DNA of 13,350 nucleotides from an uncultured Gemmatimonadota bacterium (GTDB taxonomy: Bacteria; Gemmatimonadota; Gemmatimonadetes; Gemmatimonadales; Gemmatimonadaceae): contig CAMLEQ010000051.1 in the NCBI GenBank assembly GCA_946479015.1, positions 1-13,350 on the forward strand, given 5' to 3'. Each line of letters begins with the position of its first letter. Within the stretch, counting starts at the first letter, position 1. Under the pieces are notes generated by a model. That model was given only the letters and a program-made list of their open reading frames with translations. It had not been told where the DNA came from and made no database searches. A program made the translations under genes and the position numbers. Below, piece by piece: positions 1 to 8,289 of this stretch.

Positions 1-56
1 ACACGCGCTCTACCCAGCATCTACACCCGTCAGTTCCCCACACGCCACACGCGTTT

Positions 57-77
57 CATGGTGGTCTAGCCACCATG
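57..77 (-). terminator. Small hairpin enclosing the arfB stop codon (possible weak terminator)
   Basis: Arms CATGGTGG (57-64) and CCACCATG (70-77) are perfect reverse complements around a 5-nt loop. The TAG stop codon of the leftward arfB-like gene (66-68) lies inside that loop. No T-run follows in the direction of transcription, so this is not a standard intrinsic terminator. It might stall transcription, protect the 3' end, or be coincidental. Nothing else is visible in bases 1-56. Confidence 0.25.
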
Positions 78-503
78 TCCGTCTGTCCATCTTCTCCGCT
101 GCCGCTTCACATCTCCTCTCCGCTTCTTCTCCGACAGCCGCCGCTCCTTCGCCGCGCGCGTCGGCTTCGTCCGCACGCGCTTCCGGGGGACCACCAGCGC
201 ATCGCGCACCAGCGTCGCCAGCCGCTCCTCCGCCGCCTCGCGGTTGCGGAGCTGGCTCCGGCTCTCGCTCGCCACCACGCGCAGCCACCCCTCCGCGTCG
301 ATGCGCGTGCCGAGCTTCGCCAGCACGCGCTCGCGCGCGGCGTCGTCGAGCGCGCGGCTCTCGCGCACGTTCCAGAGCAGCTCCACGCGCGTGGACGACG
401 TGTTCACGTGCTGTCCGCCCGGCCCCCCGGAGCGGGTGGCGCGCGCCACGAGCTCCGCGCGCGGGATCGCCACCCGCTCGTTCACGCGAAGGTCGTCGCT
501 CAC
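66..503 (-). CDS. arfB: ArfB/YaeJ-like alternative ribosome-rescue peptidyl-tRNA hydrolase
   Basis: The protein is 145 residues, close to the usual 135-145 of ArfB. It belongs to the class-I release-factor domain family without the codon-recognition domains. The catalytic GGQ is at residues 29-31 in the context SGGPGGQHVNTSSTRVEL, which is diagnostic of this family; the glutamine coordinates water for ester hydrolysis in the ribosomal P site. The C-terminal third (about 108-138) is a Lys/Arg-rich tail (KPTRAAKERRLSEKKRRG). In ArfB this tail inserts into the empty mRNA channel of stalled ribosomes, so the protein is predicted to free ribosomes stuck on mRNAs lacking a stop codon. The start is GTG (501-503) and overlaps the upstream CorC-type gene's stop by 4 nt (GTGA), implying translational coupling. 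Mitochondrial ICT1 is a homologue. A full-length RF1/RF2 is excluded by size. Confidence 0.93.
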   Translation of the reverse strand: MSDDLRVNERVAIPRAELVARATRSGGPGGQHVNTSSTRVELLWNVRESRALDDAARERVLAKLGTRIDAEGWLRVVASESRSQLRNREAAEERLATLVRDALVVPRKRVRTKPTRAAKERRLSEKKRRGDVKRQRRRWTDGHGG

Positions 504-1840
504 GCCGTGGCCTTCTCCACCGGCGTCCGGTGCACCCGCAGCGCCGCCACGCGCCGGCCGTCCATGGCCACCACCTCCAGCTCGCCGCCGGGGAACGCCA
601 CCCGGTCGCCGATCTTCGGGAGCCGGCCGAGCCGCGAGAACACGTAGCCGCCCAGTGTGGACCAGCTCCCATCCGGGATCTGCAGGTTGTGGTCGGAGCG
701 CACGTCGATGAGCGACAGCGAGCCGGCCAGCTCCAGCACCCCGTTCATCTCGAACGCCTCGCGCGCCGCGATGTCGTACTCGTCGGCGATGTCGCCGATC
801 ACCTCCTCCACCAGGTCCTCCATCGTCACGATCCCCGCCGTTCCCCCGAACTCGTCGAGGACGATCGCCATGTGCGCGCGCGTCTTGCGCAGGTCATCGA
901 GCACACGCTCGGCGGCGCGCGTGTCCGGCACGTAGAGCGCCTCGCGGACGAACCGCTCGAGCGAGAAGGGCTCAGTGCCGTCGTGGAGCCACAGGTCCTT
1001 CGCCAGGAACACTCCCACCACATCGTCCAGCGACTCGCGGTACACCGGGTAGCGCGAGTACCGCTCGCGGCGCACCACGTCCCACACCTCCGGCTCGGTG
1101 GCGTCGATGGGGAGGGCGACGATCTCCGTGCGCGGGCGCATCACGTCGCGCGCCTTCTTGTTGTGGAAGTCGAACACCCCCGCGAGCATCTGGGAGTCCG
1201 TCTCGTCGAGCAGCCCGTGCGCGCGCGTCTGCATCACCAGGAGGCGGAGCTCCTCCGGCGAGTGCACGCGCGCGCTCTCCTGCACGGTGTGCAGCCCCAG
1301 CAGCTTCAGGATCCCGTTCGCCGCCCCGTTCAGGATGGCGATGAACGGGCGCATGACGGTGGAGAAGAGGCGCAGCGGCCGCACCACCCACCGGCTCACC
1401 CCCTCCGGGTTGATCAGCGCCACCGACTTCGGCGCCAGCTCCCCGAGCACGATGTGCAGGAACGTGATCAGGATGAACGCCGTGGTCGCCGCCGCCGCCG
1501 TGTGCGTGACCGCCGGCGGCGCCTCGATCCCCACCGAGTGGAGCAGACGGTCGATGAGCGCCGCCACCGTCGCCTCGCCGATCCACCCCAGCCCCAGCGA
1601 TGACAGCGTGATCCCGAGCTGGGTGCCGGAGATCACGTGATCGAGCTGCTTCAGCGCGTGCTGCACGGCCTTCGCGCTCCGATCGCCGCGGGCCGCCATG
1701 GCATCGATGCGGCTCCGTCGCACGCCCACGAGGGCGAACTCGGCGGCCACGAAGAACGCGTTGGCGAGCACCAGCAGCAGCACGGCCGCGAGGCGCAGCG
1801 CGATCGTGCCGAAAGTCAGCGTGTCCGTCGGGCTGTCCAC
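500..1840 (-). CDS. CNNM/CorC (HlyC) family membrane protein with CBS pair
   Basis: The protein is 446 residues with the three-part architecture of the bacterial CNNM/CorC family. The DUF21/CNNM membrane domain spans about 10-200, with segments near 12-38, 70-90, 115-135 and 150-175 and the family motif GELAPKSVAL at 133-142. A cytoplasmic CBS pair runs about 225-350 (VMRPRTEIVALP near 233; DEFGGTAGIVTMEDLVEE near 329). The CorC_HlyC domain is at about 365-440. Characterised relatives transport or control Mg2+ (and Co2+ resistance); the annotation 'hemolysin' is historical. The GTG start at 1840 is chosen because AAGGAG (1845-1850) lies 4 nt upstream and the hydrophobic domain begins right after it. 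The same frame stays open for about 580 further codons to 3592, but that part is antisense to the kinase and has no CorC homology. It is the first gene of a two-gene operon with the arfB-like gene. Substrate unknown. Confidence 0.92.
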   Translation of the reverse strand: MDSPTDTLTFGTIALRLAAVLLLVLANAFFVAAEFALVGVRRSRIDAMAARGDRSAKAVQHALKQLDHVISGTQLGITLSSLGLGWIGEATVAALIDRLLHSVGIEAPPAVTHTAAAATTAFILITFLHIVLGELAPKSVALINPEGVSRWVVRPLRLFSTVMRPFIAILNGAANGILKLLGLHTVQESARVHSPEELRLLVMQTRAHGLLDETDSQMLAGVFDFHNKKARDVMRPRTEIVALPIDATEPEVWDVVRRERYSRYPVYRESLDDVVGVFLAKDLWLHDGTEPFSLERFVREALYVPDTRAAERVLDDLRKTRAHMAIVLDEFGGTAGIVTMEDLVEEVIGDIADEYDIAAREAFEMNGVLELAGSLSLIDVRSDHNLQIPDGSWSTLGGYVFSRLGRLPKIGDRVAFPGGELEVVAMDGRRVAALRVHRTPVEKATA

Positions 1841-1957
1841 GTAACTCCTTGAGGGCGTTCGTCGTCCAAGATATAGCAAAATGCCAGGAAACCCGGAACG
1901 CGCGAGCTCTTGCGTTCTGCAAATCTTCGTCCCCGGCGCCATGCCCTGGGCGCCGCG
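1841..1957. promoter_or_regulatory. Divergent intergenic promoter region between corC-type gene and pilS
   Basis: This 117-bp region separates two divergent operons and contains an AT-rich patch (about 1868-1890) that stands out in GC-rich DNA. Rightward, TTGAGG (1849-1854) and TATAGC (1872-1877) are separated by exactly 17 bp. This is a plausible sigma-70-type promoter with a start near 1884 and a leader of about 75 nt before the kinase ATG. Leftward, TATATC (complement of 1870-1875) could be a -10 element for the corC-type gene, but its -35 partner (TTCCGG, 17 bp away) is poor. The rightward -35 overlaps the leftward gene's ribosome-binding site, so the two directions may interfere. Confidence 0.45.
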
Positions 1958-3622
1958 ATGACCTCTCCCGCTTCTCTGGAACGCATGTTCGAGCCCCGCC
2001 GCGTCCTCCGGTGGATCTACATCGGCCGCGTGTCGCTGGCGTTCGCCGTCTTCCTGGCGGCCGTCTTCGCCTGGCAGGCCGCGGACGCGCGCGACACGCT
2101 CGTGGTCTCGCTCGTCATGGTGGCCACCACCGCGTTCACCGCGCTCTCTGCCTGGTATCACGCCACGCGGCCGGGCGTGCTCCCGCGCGGCTTCTACTAT
2201 CTGCAGGCCACGTTCGACGTGCTGCTCGTCACCGCCGTGGTGCACGTGACCGGCGGCGCGCTCTCCCAGTTCGCCGCGCTGTACATCCTCGTCACCGTCG
2301 GCGCCTCGCTCCTCCTTCCCATGGGCGGGGCGCTCCTCGTCGCCGCGCTCGGGAACGCCTGCTACTTCGTGGACGTCCTGCTCGTGCACGACACCGACGT
2401 CGGGCTCGGCGTCTTCCTCCAGCTCGTCGTCTTCGCCGCCGTCGCCCTCGGCATCGCGTACCTCAGCGCCCGCCTCCAGGAGGCCGGCGTGAGCCGCGAG
2501 GCGCTGGAAGCGCAGCTCGTGCTCGCCAAGCTCCAGGCCGAGGACGTCCTGCGCAACATCCGCAGCGGCATCATCACCATCGACGCGCGCGGCCGCCTCA
2601 TCTTCTTGAATCCCGCCGCCCGGGCGCTGCTCGGGCTCCCCGATGACATCGCGCTCGGCCGCACGGTGGACGAGCTGATCGTCCCCCGGGCGCCGGAGCT
2701 CGCCGCCGCGCTGGAGCGCGCGGTCCAGCGGCGCGAGCGCACCACGCGCGGCGAGGCGGTGATCACCGGCGATGGCCGCGCCTTCCCCATCGGCTTCACC
2801 ACCACCACCATGGATGCCGATGGCACCGCCGACGTGCTCTCGGCCACCGTGATCTTCCAGGACATCTCCGGCAACAAGCAGGTGGAGGAGCTGCGGCTGC
2901 GCGCCGAGCGCCTCGAGGCGGTGGCCGAGCTGAGCGCGTCGCTCGCGCACGAGATCAAGAACCCGCTCGCCTCCATCCGCAGCGCGGTGGAGCAGCTCGC
3001 GCGCGCGCCCAGGGCCACCGACGACGAGCGGACGCTCGGCCGGCTCATCGTGCGGGAGTCCGACCGCCTCTCGCGCCTCCTCTCCGAGTTCCTCGACTTC
3101 GCGCGCGTGAGCGTGACCCGCGGGATGCTCGTGGACCTCGGCGCCATCACGCGCGCCGCGGCGAGCCTCGTCGCCACGCACCCCGACTGCGCGCGCGGCA
3201 TCTCCGTCGCGTGCGACGTCCCCCGTCTCCCACTGCTCGTCGAGGGAGACGAGGACCTGCTGCACCGCGCCGTGTTCAACATCGTGCTCAACGCCGTGCA
3301 GGCATCGCCGGACGGCGGCCGCGTGGTGGTGGAGCTCGCGCCGCTCGCGCGCGACCTTCTGCCGCTCGGCACCCCCTTCCGCGAGGATGCCGCCGCGCTC
3401 CGCGTCACCGATGACGGTCCGGGCATCCCCACCGACATCAGGGACCGCGTGTTCGATCCGTTCTTCACCACCAAGCCGGGGGGGACCGGCCTCGGACTCC
3501 CCATCGTGCACCGCGCCATCGAGGCCCACCGCGGCCTCGTGATGCTCGAGAGCGGCGCGCAGGGCACGAAGTTCACCGTGCTCCTTCCCCAATCGCGCCC
3601 CGCCGGCGCGGAGGCCGCGTGA
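1958..3622 (+). CDS. pilS: PilS-like six-TM PAS sensor histidine kinase
   Basis: The protein is 554 residues and membrane-bound. The N-terminal half has about six hydrophobic segments (20-39, 48-66, 80-98, 102-121, 123-142, 150-170) with no sizeable periplasmic domain, as in PilS, which senses pilin within the membrane in Pseudomonas. A PAS domain follows (about 192-305; NIRSGIITIDARGRLIFLNPA). The HisKA H-box is SASLAHEIKNPLASIRSAVEQ, with phospho-acceptor His331. The ATPase domain has the N-box (NIVLNAVQAS, 441-450), G1 (DDGPGIP, 485-491), F-box (PFFTT, 501-505) and G2 (GGTGLGL, 508-514). All catalytic motifs are intact. ATG 1958 is preferred; an in-frame TTG at 1910 and ATG at 1985 are alternatives, and none has a strong Shine-Dalgarno. 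It overlaps the next gene by GTGA. The pilS name rests on topology plus the adjacent PilR-like gene and downstream pilin genes; a generic NtrB-like kinase is the alternative. Confidence 0.85.
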   Translation: MTSPASLERMFEPRRVLRWIYIGRVSLAFAVFLAAVFAWQAADARDTLVVSLVMVATTAFTALSAWYHATRPGVLPRGFYYLQATFDVLLVTAVVHVTGGALSQFAALYILVTVGASLLLPMGGALLVAALGNACYFVDVLLVHDTDVGLGVFLQLVVFAAVALGIAYLSARLQEAGVSREALEAQLVLAKLQAEDVLRNIRSGIITIDARGRLIFLNPAARALLGLPDDIALGRTVDELIVPRAPELAAALERAVQRRERTTRGEAVITGDGRAFPIGFTTTTMDADGTADVLSATVIFQDISGNKQVEELRLRAERLEAVAELSASLAHEIKNPLASIRSAVEQLARAPRATDDERTLGRLIVRESDRLSRLLSEFLDFARVSVTRGMLVDLGAITRAAASLVATHPDCARGISVACDVPRLPLLVEGDEDLLHRAVFNIVLNAVQASPDGGRVVVELAPLARDLLPLGTPFREDAAALRVTDDGPGIPTDIRDRVFDPFFTTKPGGTGLGLPIVHRAIEAHRGLVMLESGAQGTKFTVLLPQSRPAGAEAA

Positions 3623-5001
3623 CCGCCACCGCCGCTCCCCGTGCCAGCATCCTCGTGGTGGATGACGAGACCGGCATCCTCGAGACGCTGCGCATCCTGC
3701 TCAAGAACGAGGGGTTCACCACGCACGTTGCGCTCGGGGGGAAGCAAGGGCTCGAGCAGATCGCCGCGCTCTCGCCGGACATCGTCATCACCGACGTCCG
3801 CATGCCGAGCGTGACGGGGATCGACATCCTGTCCGCCGCGCGCGCCAAGGATCCCGACGTGCCGGTGATCCTCATGACCGCCCAGGCGGATCTCCGCTCC
3901 GCCATCCAGGCGGTGAACCAGGGCGCGTACTACTACATCCAGAAGCCGTTCGTCAACGACGACATGGTGGCCATCCTCCGGCGCGCCGCCGAGCACCGGC
4001 AGCTCCGCGCGGAGAACCGGTCGCTGCGCCAGGAGATCCGGCGACGCGACCGGTCCGGCACCGGCGTGCCGGTGGGACGGAGCAAGGCATGGCTGTCGGT
4101 GCTGCGCCTCGCCGAGACCGTGGCGCCCACCGACTCGATCGTGCTCATCCAGGGGGAGTCGGGCACCGGGAAGGAGGTGGTCGCCCGCTACATCCACGAC
4201 CTCTCGGCGCGCGGCGATTCGGCGTTCCTGTCCATCAACTGCGGCGCGCTCCCCGAGAGCCTCCTCGAGTCCGAGCTGTTCGGGCACGTGAAGGGCTCCT
4301 TCACCGGCGCGGTGAAGGACAAGACGGGGCTCTTCGCCGCCGCGGGGAAGGGGACGTTCTTCCTCGACGAGATCGGCGAGACCACGCCGTCCACGCAGGT
4401 GAAGCTCCTCCGCGTCATCCAGCAGCGCGAGGTGATCCCCGTCGGCGGCACCGAGGCGATCTCCATCGACACGCGCCTGATCGCGGCCACGAACCGTGAC
4501 CTGGAGGAGGAGATGAAGCGCGGTACGTTCCGCGGCGATCTCTTCTACCGGCTGAACGTGTTCGCCCTGCACCTGCCGCCGCTCCGCCAGCGCGCGGAGG
4601 ACATCCCGCTCCTCGCCGATGCCTTCCTGCACCGCGCCGCGCAGCAGCGCGGCGAGGAGCCGAAGCGGCTCACCGACCCCGCGCTCGAGGCGATGCAGTG
4701 CTACCCCTGGCCGGGGAACGTGCGCGAGCTGGAGAACGCGCTCGAGCGCGCGGTGATCCTCTCGAACGGGGACACGATCGATGTGCACGCCCTTCCGGAG
4801 CGGATCACGGAGCGCCGGGCGGAGCCGCTGGTCGCGGATCGCGCCAGCGCCGCGAACCCCACGCTCGAGATGATCGAGCGCGCCTACATCACCTTCGTGC
4901 TCCAGAGCGAGGGTGGGAACAAGAGCCGCGCCGCCGAGGTGCTGGGCATCGATCCGTCGACGTTGTACCGCAAGCTGTCGCGCTACGGGGTGGAGCCGTG
5001 A
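3619..5001 (+). CDS. pilR: PilR-like sigma-54-dependent response regulator (GSFTGA loop)
   Basis: The protein is 460 residues in the NtrC-family layout. The receiver domain (about 10-122) has acidic pocket Asp15/Asp16, phospho-acceptor Asp59 (ITDVRMP) and Lys109. A helical linker spans about 122-145. The AAA+ domain (about 150-390) has Walker A GESGTGKE (179-186), the sigma-54 contact loop GSFTGA (226-231), Walker B FFLDEIGE (247-254), AATNRDL (289-295) and FRGDLFYRLNV near 304-314. A Fis-type helix-turn-helix closes the protein (about 432-457; GNKSRAAEVLGIDPSTLYRKL). It should be phosphorylated by the kinase encoded just upstream and hydrolyse ATP to open sigma-54 promoters. The loop has Ser where most activators have Ala; I recall that PilR proteins carry the same change, which supports the name. 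The GTG start overlaps the kinase stop by 4 nt. Its natural target here is the sigma-54 promoter before the pilin operon. Confidence 0.87.
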   Translation: MTATAAPRASILVVDDETGILETLRILLKNEGFTTHVALGGKQGLEQIAALSPDIVITDVRMPSVTGIDILSAARAKDPDVPVILMTAQADLRSAIQAVNQGAYYYIQKPFVNDDMVAILRRAAEHRQLRAENRSLRQEIRRRDRSGTGVPVGRSKAWLSVLRLAETVAPTDSIVLIQGESGTGKEVVARYIHDLSARGDSAFLSINCGALPESLLESELFGHVKGSFTGAVKDKTGLFAAAGKGTFFLDEIGETTPSTQVKLLRVIQQREVIPVGGTEAISIDTRLIAATNRDLEEEMKRGTFRGDLFYRLNVFALHLPPLRQRAEDIPLLADAFLHRAAQQRGEEPKRLTDPALEAMQCYPWPGNVRELENALERAVILSNGDTIDVHALPERITERRAEPLVADRASAANPTLEMIERAYITFVLQSEGGNKSRAAEVLGIDPSTLYRKLSRYGVEP

Positions 5002-5066
5002 CCGCGCGCCGCCGTGACCCGGCCGCCCCGACGGTCGTACTTCCCGGGAGGATGAGAAGGCAATGA
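4998..5066 (+). CDS. Possible 22-codon coupling mini-ORF between the two regulatory pairs
   Basis: A GTG at 4998 overlaps the pilR stop codon (GTGA) and opens a 22-codon frame. That frame ends in TGA at 5064-5066, overlapping the ATG of the next kinase (ATGA). The peptide is basic (starts VTARRRDP, ends GRMRRQ) and matches no family I know. The same GTGA junction is used by both kinase-regulator pairs here. The frame may therefore carry ribosomes across the 61-nt gap so that the second pair is translationally coupled to the first. It could equally be chance, since short open frames are easy to find in GC-rich DNA. Confidence 0.25.
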   Translation: MTARRRDPAAPTVVLPGRMRRQ

Positions 5067-6306
5067 CCACCATGAGCATCACCGAGGAGATCACGCGGCC
5101 GCGCCAGCTCGGCCGGTTCCAGCTCTTCACCTCGCTCAAGGCCGAGATGCTCCTCAGCCTCGCGGTGATGGGCACCGCCGCGCTGTCGCTCGCGGCGTTG
5201 AACGTGGCCGTGCTCCAGACGCTGGTCACCAGCGCGAACGGCGCGCTCTACCTCGGCATTCTCATCATCGCCGACGTGGTGGTCTTCGTGGCCTTCGGCG
5301 CCTACAAGGTGCAGGGACTGGTCGTGGAGCCGCTGGAGACCGTGGTGGAGACCGCGGAGGCGGTGGCCGCGGGCGACCTCACGCGCCGCGTCCCCACCGG
5401 GCGCACCACCGAGTTCGCCCGCCTCGCGCGCAGCATCAACCGGATGACCAGCCGCCTCCTCGAGGAGCAGGCGCAGCGCACGCACCTCGAGAAGGTCGCG
5501 AGCGTGGGGCGGCTCGCGGCCGGCATCGCGCACGAGATCGGCAACCCGCTCGGCGCCATCACGGGCTACACCCACATCCTGCGCGCGTGCGCGGCCGACG
5601 ACCCCGAGGCCGCCGAGGCGCTCGCCGGGATCGAGCGCGAGAGCGCGCGCATCGACCGCATCATGCGCGGCATGCTCGACTTCGCCCGCCCGCGCCGCCG
5701 CGCCACCGAGGACGTGGACGTCAACCGGACCATCCGTCAGGTGGTGGACATGCTCCGGGACCAGGGGGCGCTCCGCGAGGTGGAGGCGCACCTCGCGCTC
5801 CAACCCGTGCTCCCGCCGCTCACCGGCGACGCGCACGAGCTCGAGCAGGTGATGGTGAACCTCCTGCTCAACGCCGTGGATGCCATGGAGGGGCAGGGCA
5901 CGGTCACCGTGGTGAGCCAGTGCATCCCGTTCGGCGACGTCGCCACCGATGCCGAGCGGCGCGAGGACGATCCGACGAATCTCGCCGTGCCGCGCGAGCA
6001 GAGCGCGCGCGTGCGCGCATGGCTGCACACCGTGGGCGAGCCGGAGCGCGTGGTGAAGGTCGTCGTCGCCGACACCGGGCCGGGGATCCCGTGGAGCGAG
6101 ACGGAGCGCGTGTTCGATCCCTTCTACACCACCAAGGATCCCGGGCGCGGCACCGGGCTCGGGCTCGCCGTGGTCACGCGCATCGTCGAGGGGCACGGCG
6201 GCACGATCTGGGTGCGCCAGGCGCGCGAGGGGGGCGCGGCGTTCGTGATGTACTTCCCCGTCAGGGGCGCCACGCCGCGCGATGCGGCGGCGGTGCCGGG
6301 GCTTCC

Positions 6307-6310
<4 letters not shown>
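5063..6310 (+). CDS. HAMP-domain sensor histidine kinase (NtrB/ZraS-like)
   Basis: The protein is 415 residues. Two membrane helices (about 28-52 and 60-80) are joined by a loop of under ten residues, so there is essentially no extracytoplasmic sensor domain. HAMP (about 81-133) leads to HisKA with H-box VGRLAAGIAHEIGNPLGAITG and phospho-acceptor His157. The ATPase domain has the N-box NLLLNAVDAM (266-275), G1 DTGPGIP (337-343), F-box PFYTT (353-357) and G2 GRGTGLGL (361-368). An unusual stretch of about 40 residues rich in charged positions (about 288-330) lies between the N-box strand and G1. GGGAGG (5046-5051) and GAGAAGG (5054-5060) precede the ATG; an ATG three codons later is a possible alternative. 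It overlaps the next gene by GTGA, so that regulator is its likely partner. The signal is unknown; with so small a loop it may sense the membrane or a partner protein. Confidence 0.87.
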
Positions 6311-7668
<1,358 letters not shown>

Positions 7669-7686
7669 CCGACACCGCGACCGGGT

Positions 7687-7737
7687 CGTCGCTACGCAAC
7701 GAGTAGCGGAGATGCTACTCGTTGCGTACCGGCGACG
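7687..7737. promoter_or_regulatory. Perfect 15-bp inverted repeat: candidate enhancer site or transcript hairpin
   Basis: TACGCAACGAGTAGC (7693-7707) and its exact reverse complement (7714-7728) flank the 6-nt spacer GGAGAT. CGTCGC (7687-7692) and GCGACG (7732-7737) extend the pairing after a 3-nt bulge. The core is less GC-rich than its surroundings. Its centre is about 98 bp upstream of the start predicted from the sigma-54 element at 7783-7798, a typical distance for a sigma-54 activator's upstream site. It also begins 19 nt after the regulator stop codon, so it could end the regulatory transcript. No T-run follows, which argues against simple intrinsic termination. Confidence 0.6.
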
Positions 7738-7782
7738 CCGGGGCGTGCGCCGTAAGTCGTTGCGCGGCTTCGAATCCGCCGC

Positions 7783-7798
7783 TGGCACGCGGCTCGCC
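7783..7798 (+). promoter_or_regulatory. Sigma-54 (-24/-12) promoter of the pilin operon
   Basis: TGGCACGCGGCTCGCC matches the sigma-54 consensus TGGCACG-N4-TTGCA at the whole -24 block and at the essential GC of -12. GG at 7784-7785 and GC at 7796-7797 have the required spacing. The predicted start is near 7809, giving a leader of about 19 nt that contains the fimT ribosome-binding site. Two sigma-54 activators are encoded immediately upstream. The -12 block is imperfect (TCGCC rather than TTGCA). Confidence 0.65.
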
Positions 7799-7827
7799 CC
7801 CGGGTCCCGCCGACCGAGAGGAGATCA

Positions 7828-8289
7828 ATGAGATCCAACCGACGAGCGTTCACGATCATCGAGATTCTCATCGTCGTCATGATCGTGGGAATCCTGATGG
7901 CGATCAGCCTCCCGAAGCTGGGCACCACGCGGGTGCGCCTGGATGCGCGCGCCGCGCAGCGGCGCGTGGCGTCGGCGCTCGGCCAGGCGCGCGCGCTCGC
8001 CATCCAGAACGGCCGCTCCGCGCGCTTCGTCCTGGATGGCAACGTCATCAAGGTGGTCCTCGAGAAGAATGACGGTACCTGGCAGTCCATCGTGCAGCAG
8101 GACCTCTCCGCCACCGAGGGCGTGACCGTCGAATCCACCCGCGACACGCTGTCGTTCGATCCGCGCGGGCTCGCTCTCAGCAATGCGGGAGGCACCAGAA
8201 TCGTGATCACGAAGGGGACGTACAGCGATTCCGTGTGCGTCCTTGGCCTCGGCAAGATCCTCAGCGACAAATGCTCACTCTCCCAGTAG
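7828..8289 (+). CDS. fimT: FimT/GspH-like minor pilin
   Basis: The protein is 153 residues with a 7-residue basic leader and class III prepilin signal RRA|FTIIE. It keeps Glu at mature position +5 and has a hydrophobic helix at 8-29. The following region (about 39-75; AQRRVASALGQARALAIQNGRSARF) matches the GspH/FimT domain. Ala replaces the nearly invariant Gly before the prepilin-peptidase cut. Two cysteines near the C-terminus (137 and 149) could form a disulfide loop, as in other minor pilins. It should be cut and N-methylated by PilD, inserted in the inner membrane and help start pilus assembly; FimT homologues also bind DNA in competent bacteria. AGGAG (7819-7823) lies 4 nt before ATG 7828. 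It is the first gene of the operon and the only pilin type present once; the next gene overlaps it by 19 nt. Confidence 0.85.
   Translation: MRSNRRAFTIIEILIVVMIVGILMAISLPKLGTTRVRLDARAAQRRVASALGQARALAIQNGRSARFVLDGNVIKVVLEKNDGTWQSIVQQDLSATEGVTVESTRDTLSFDPRGLALSNAGGTRIVITKGTYSDSVCVLGLGKILSDKCSLSQ

Noticed and set aside
1841..3592. Leftward frame of the corC-type gene continuing open for about 580 codons upstream of 1840
   Set aside because: It lies antisense to the kinase and has a biased Arg/Gly/Glu/His/Ala-rich composition with no domain. AAGGAG plus GTG at 1840 marks a convincing start immediately before the DUF21 membrane region.
2362..5229. Leftward open frame of about 955 codons
   Set aside because: It is antisense to two intact regulator genes with clear catalytic motifs, and its composition (Arg/Ser/Ala-rich, no motif) is typical of a GC-rich shadow frame.
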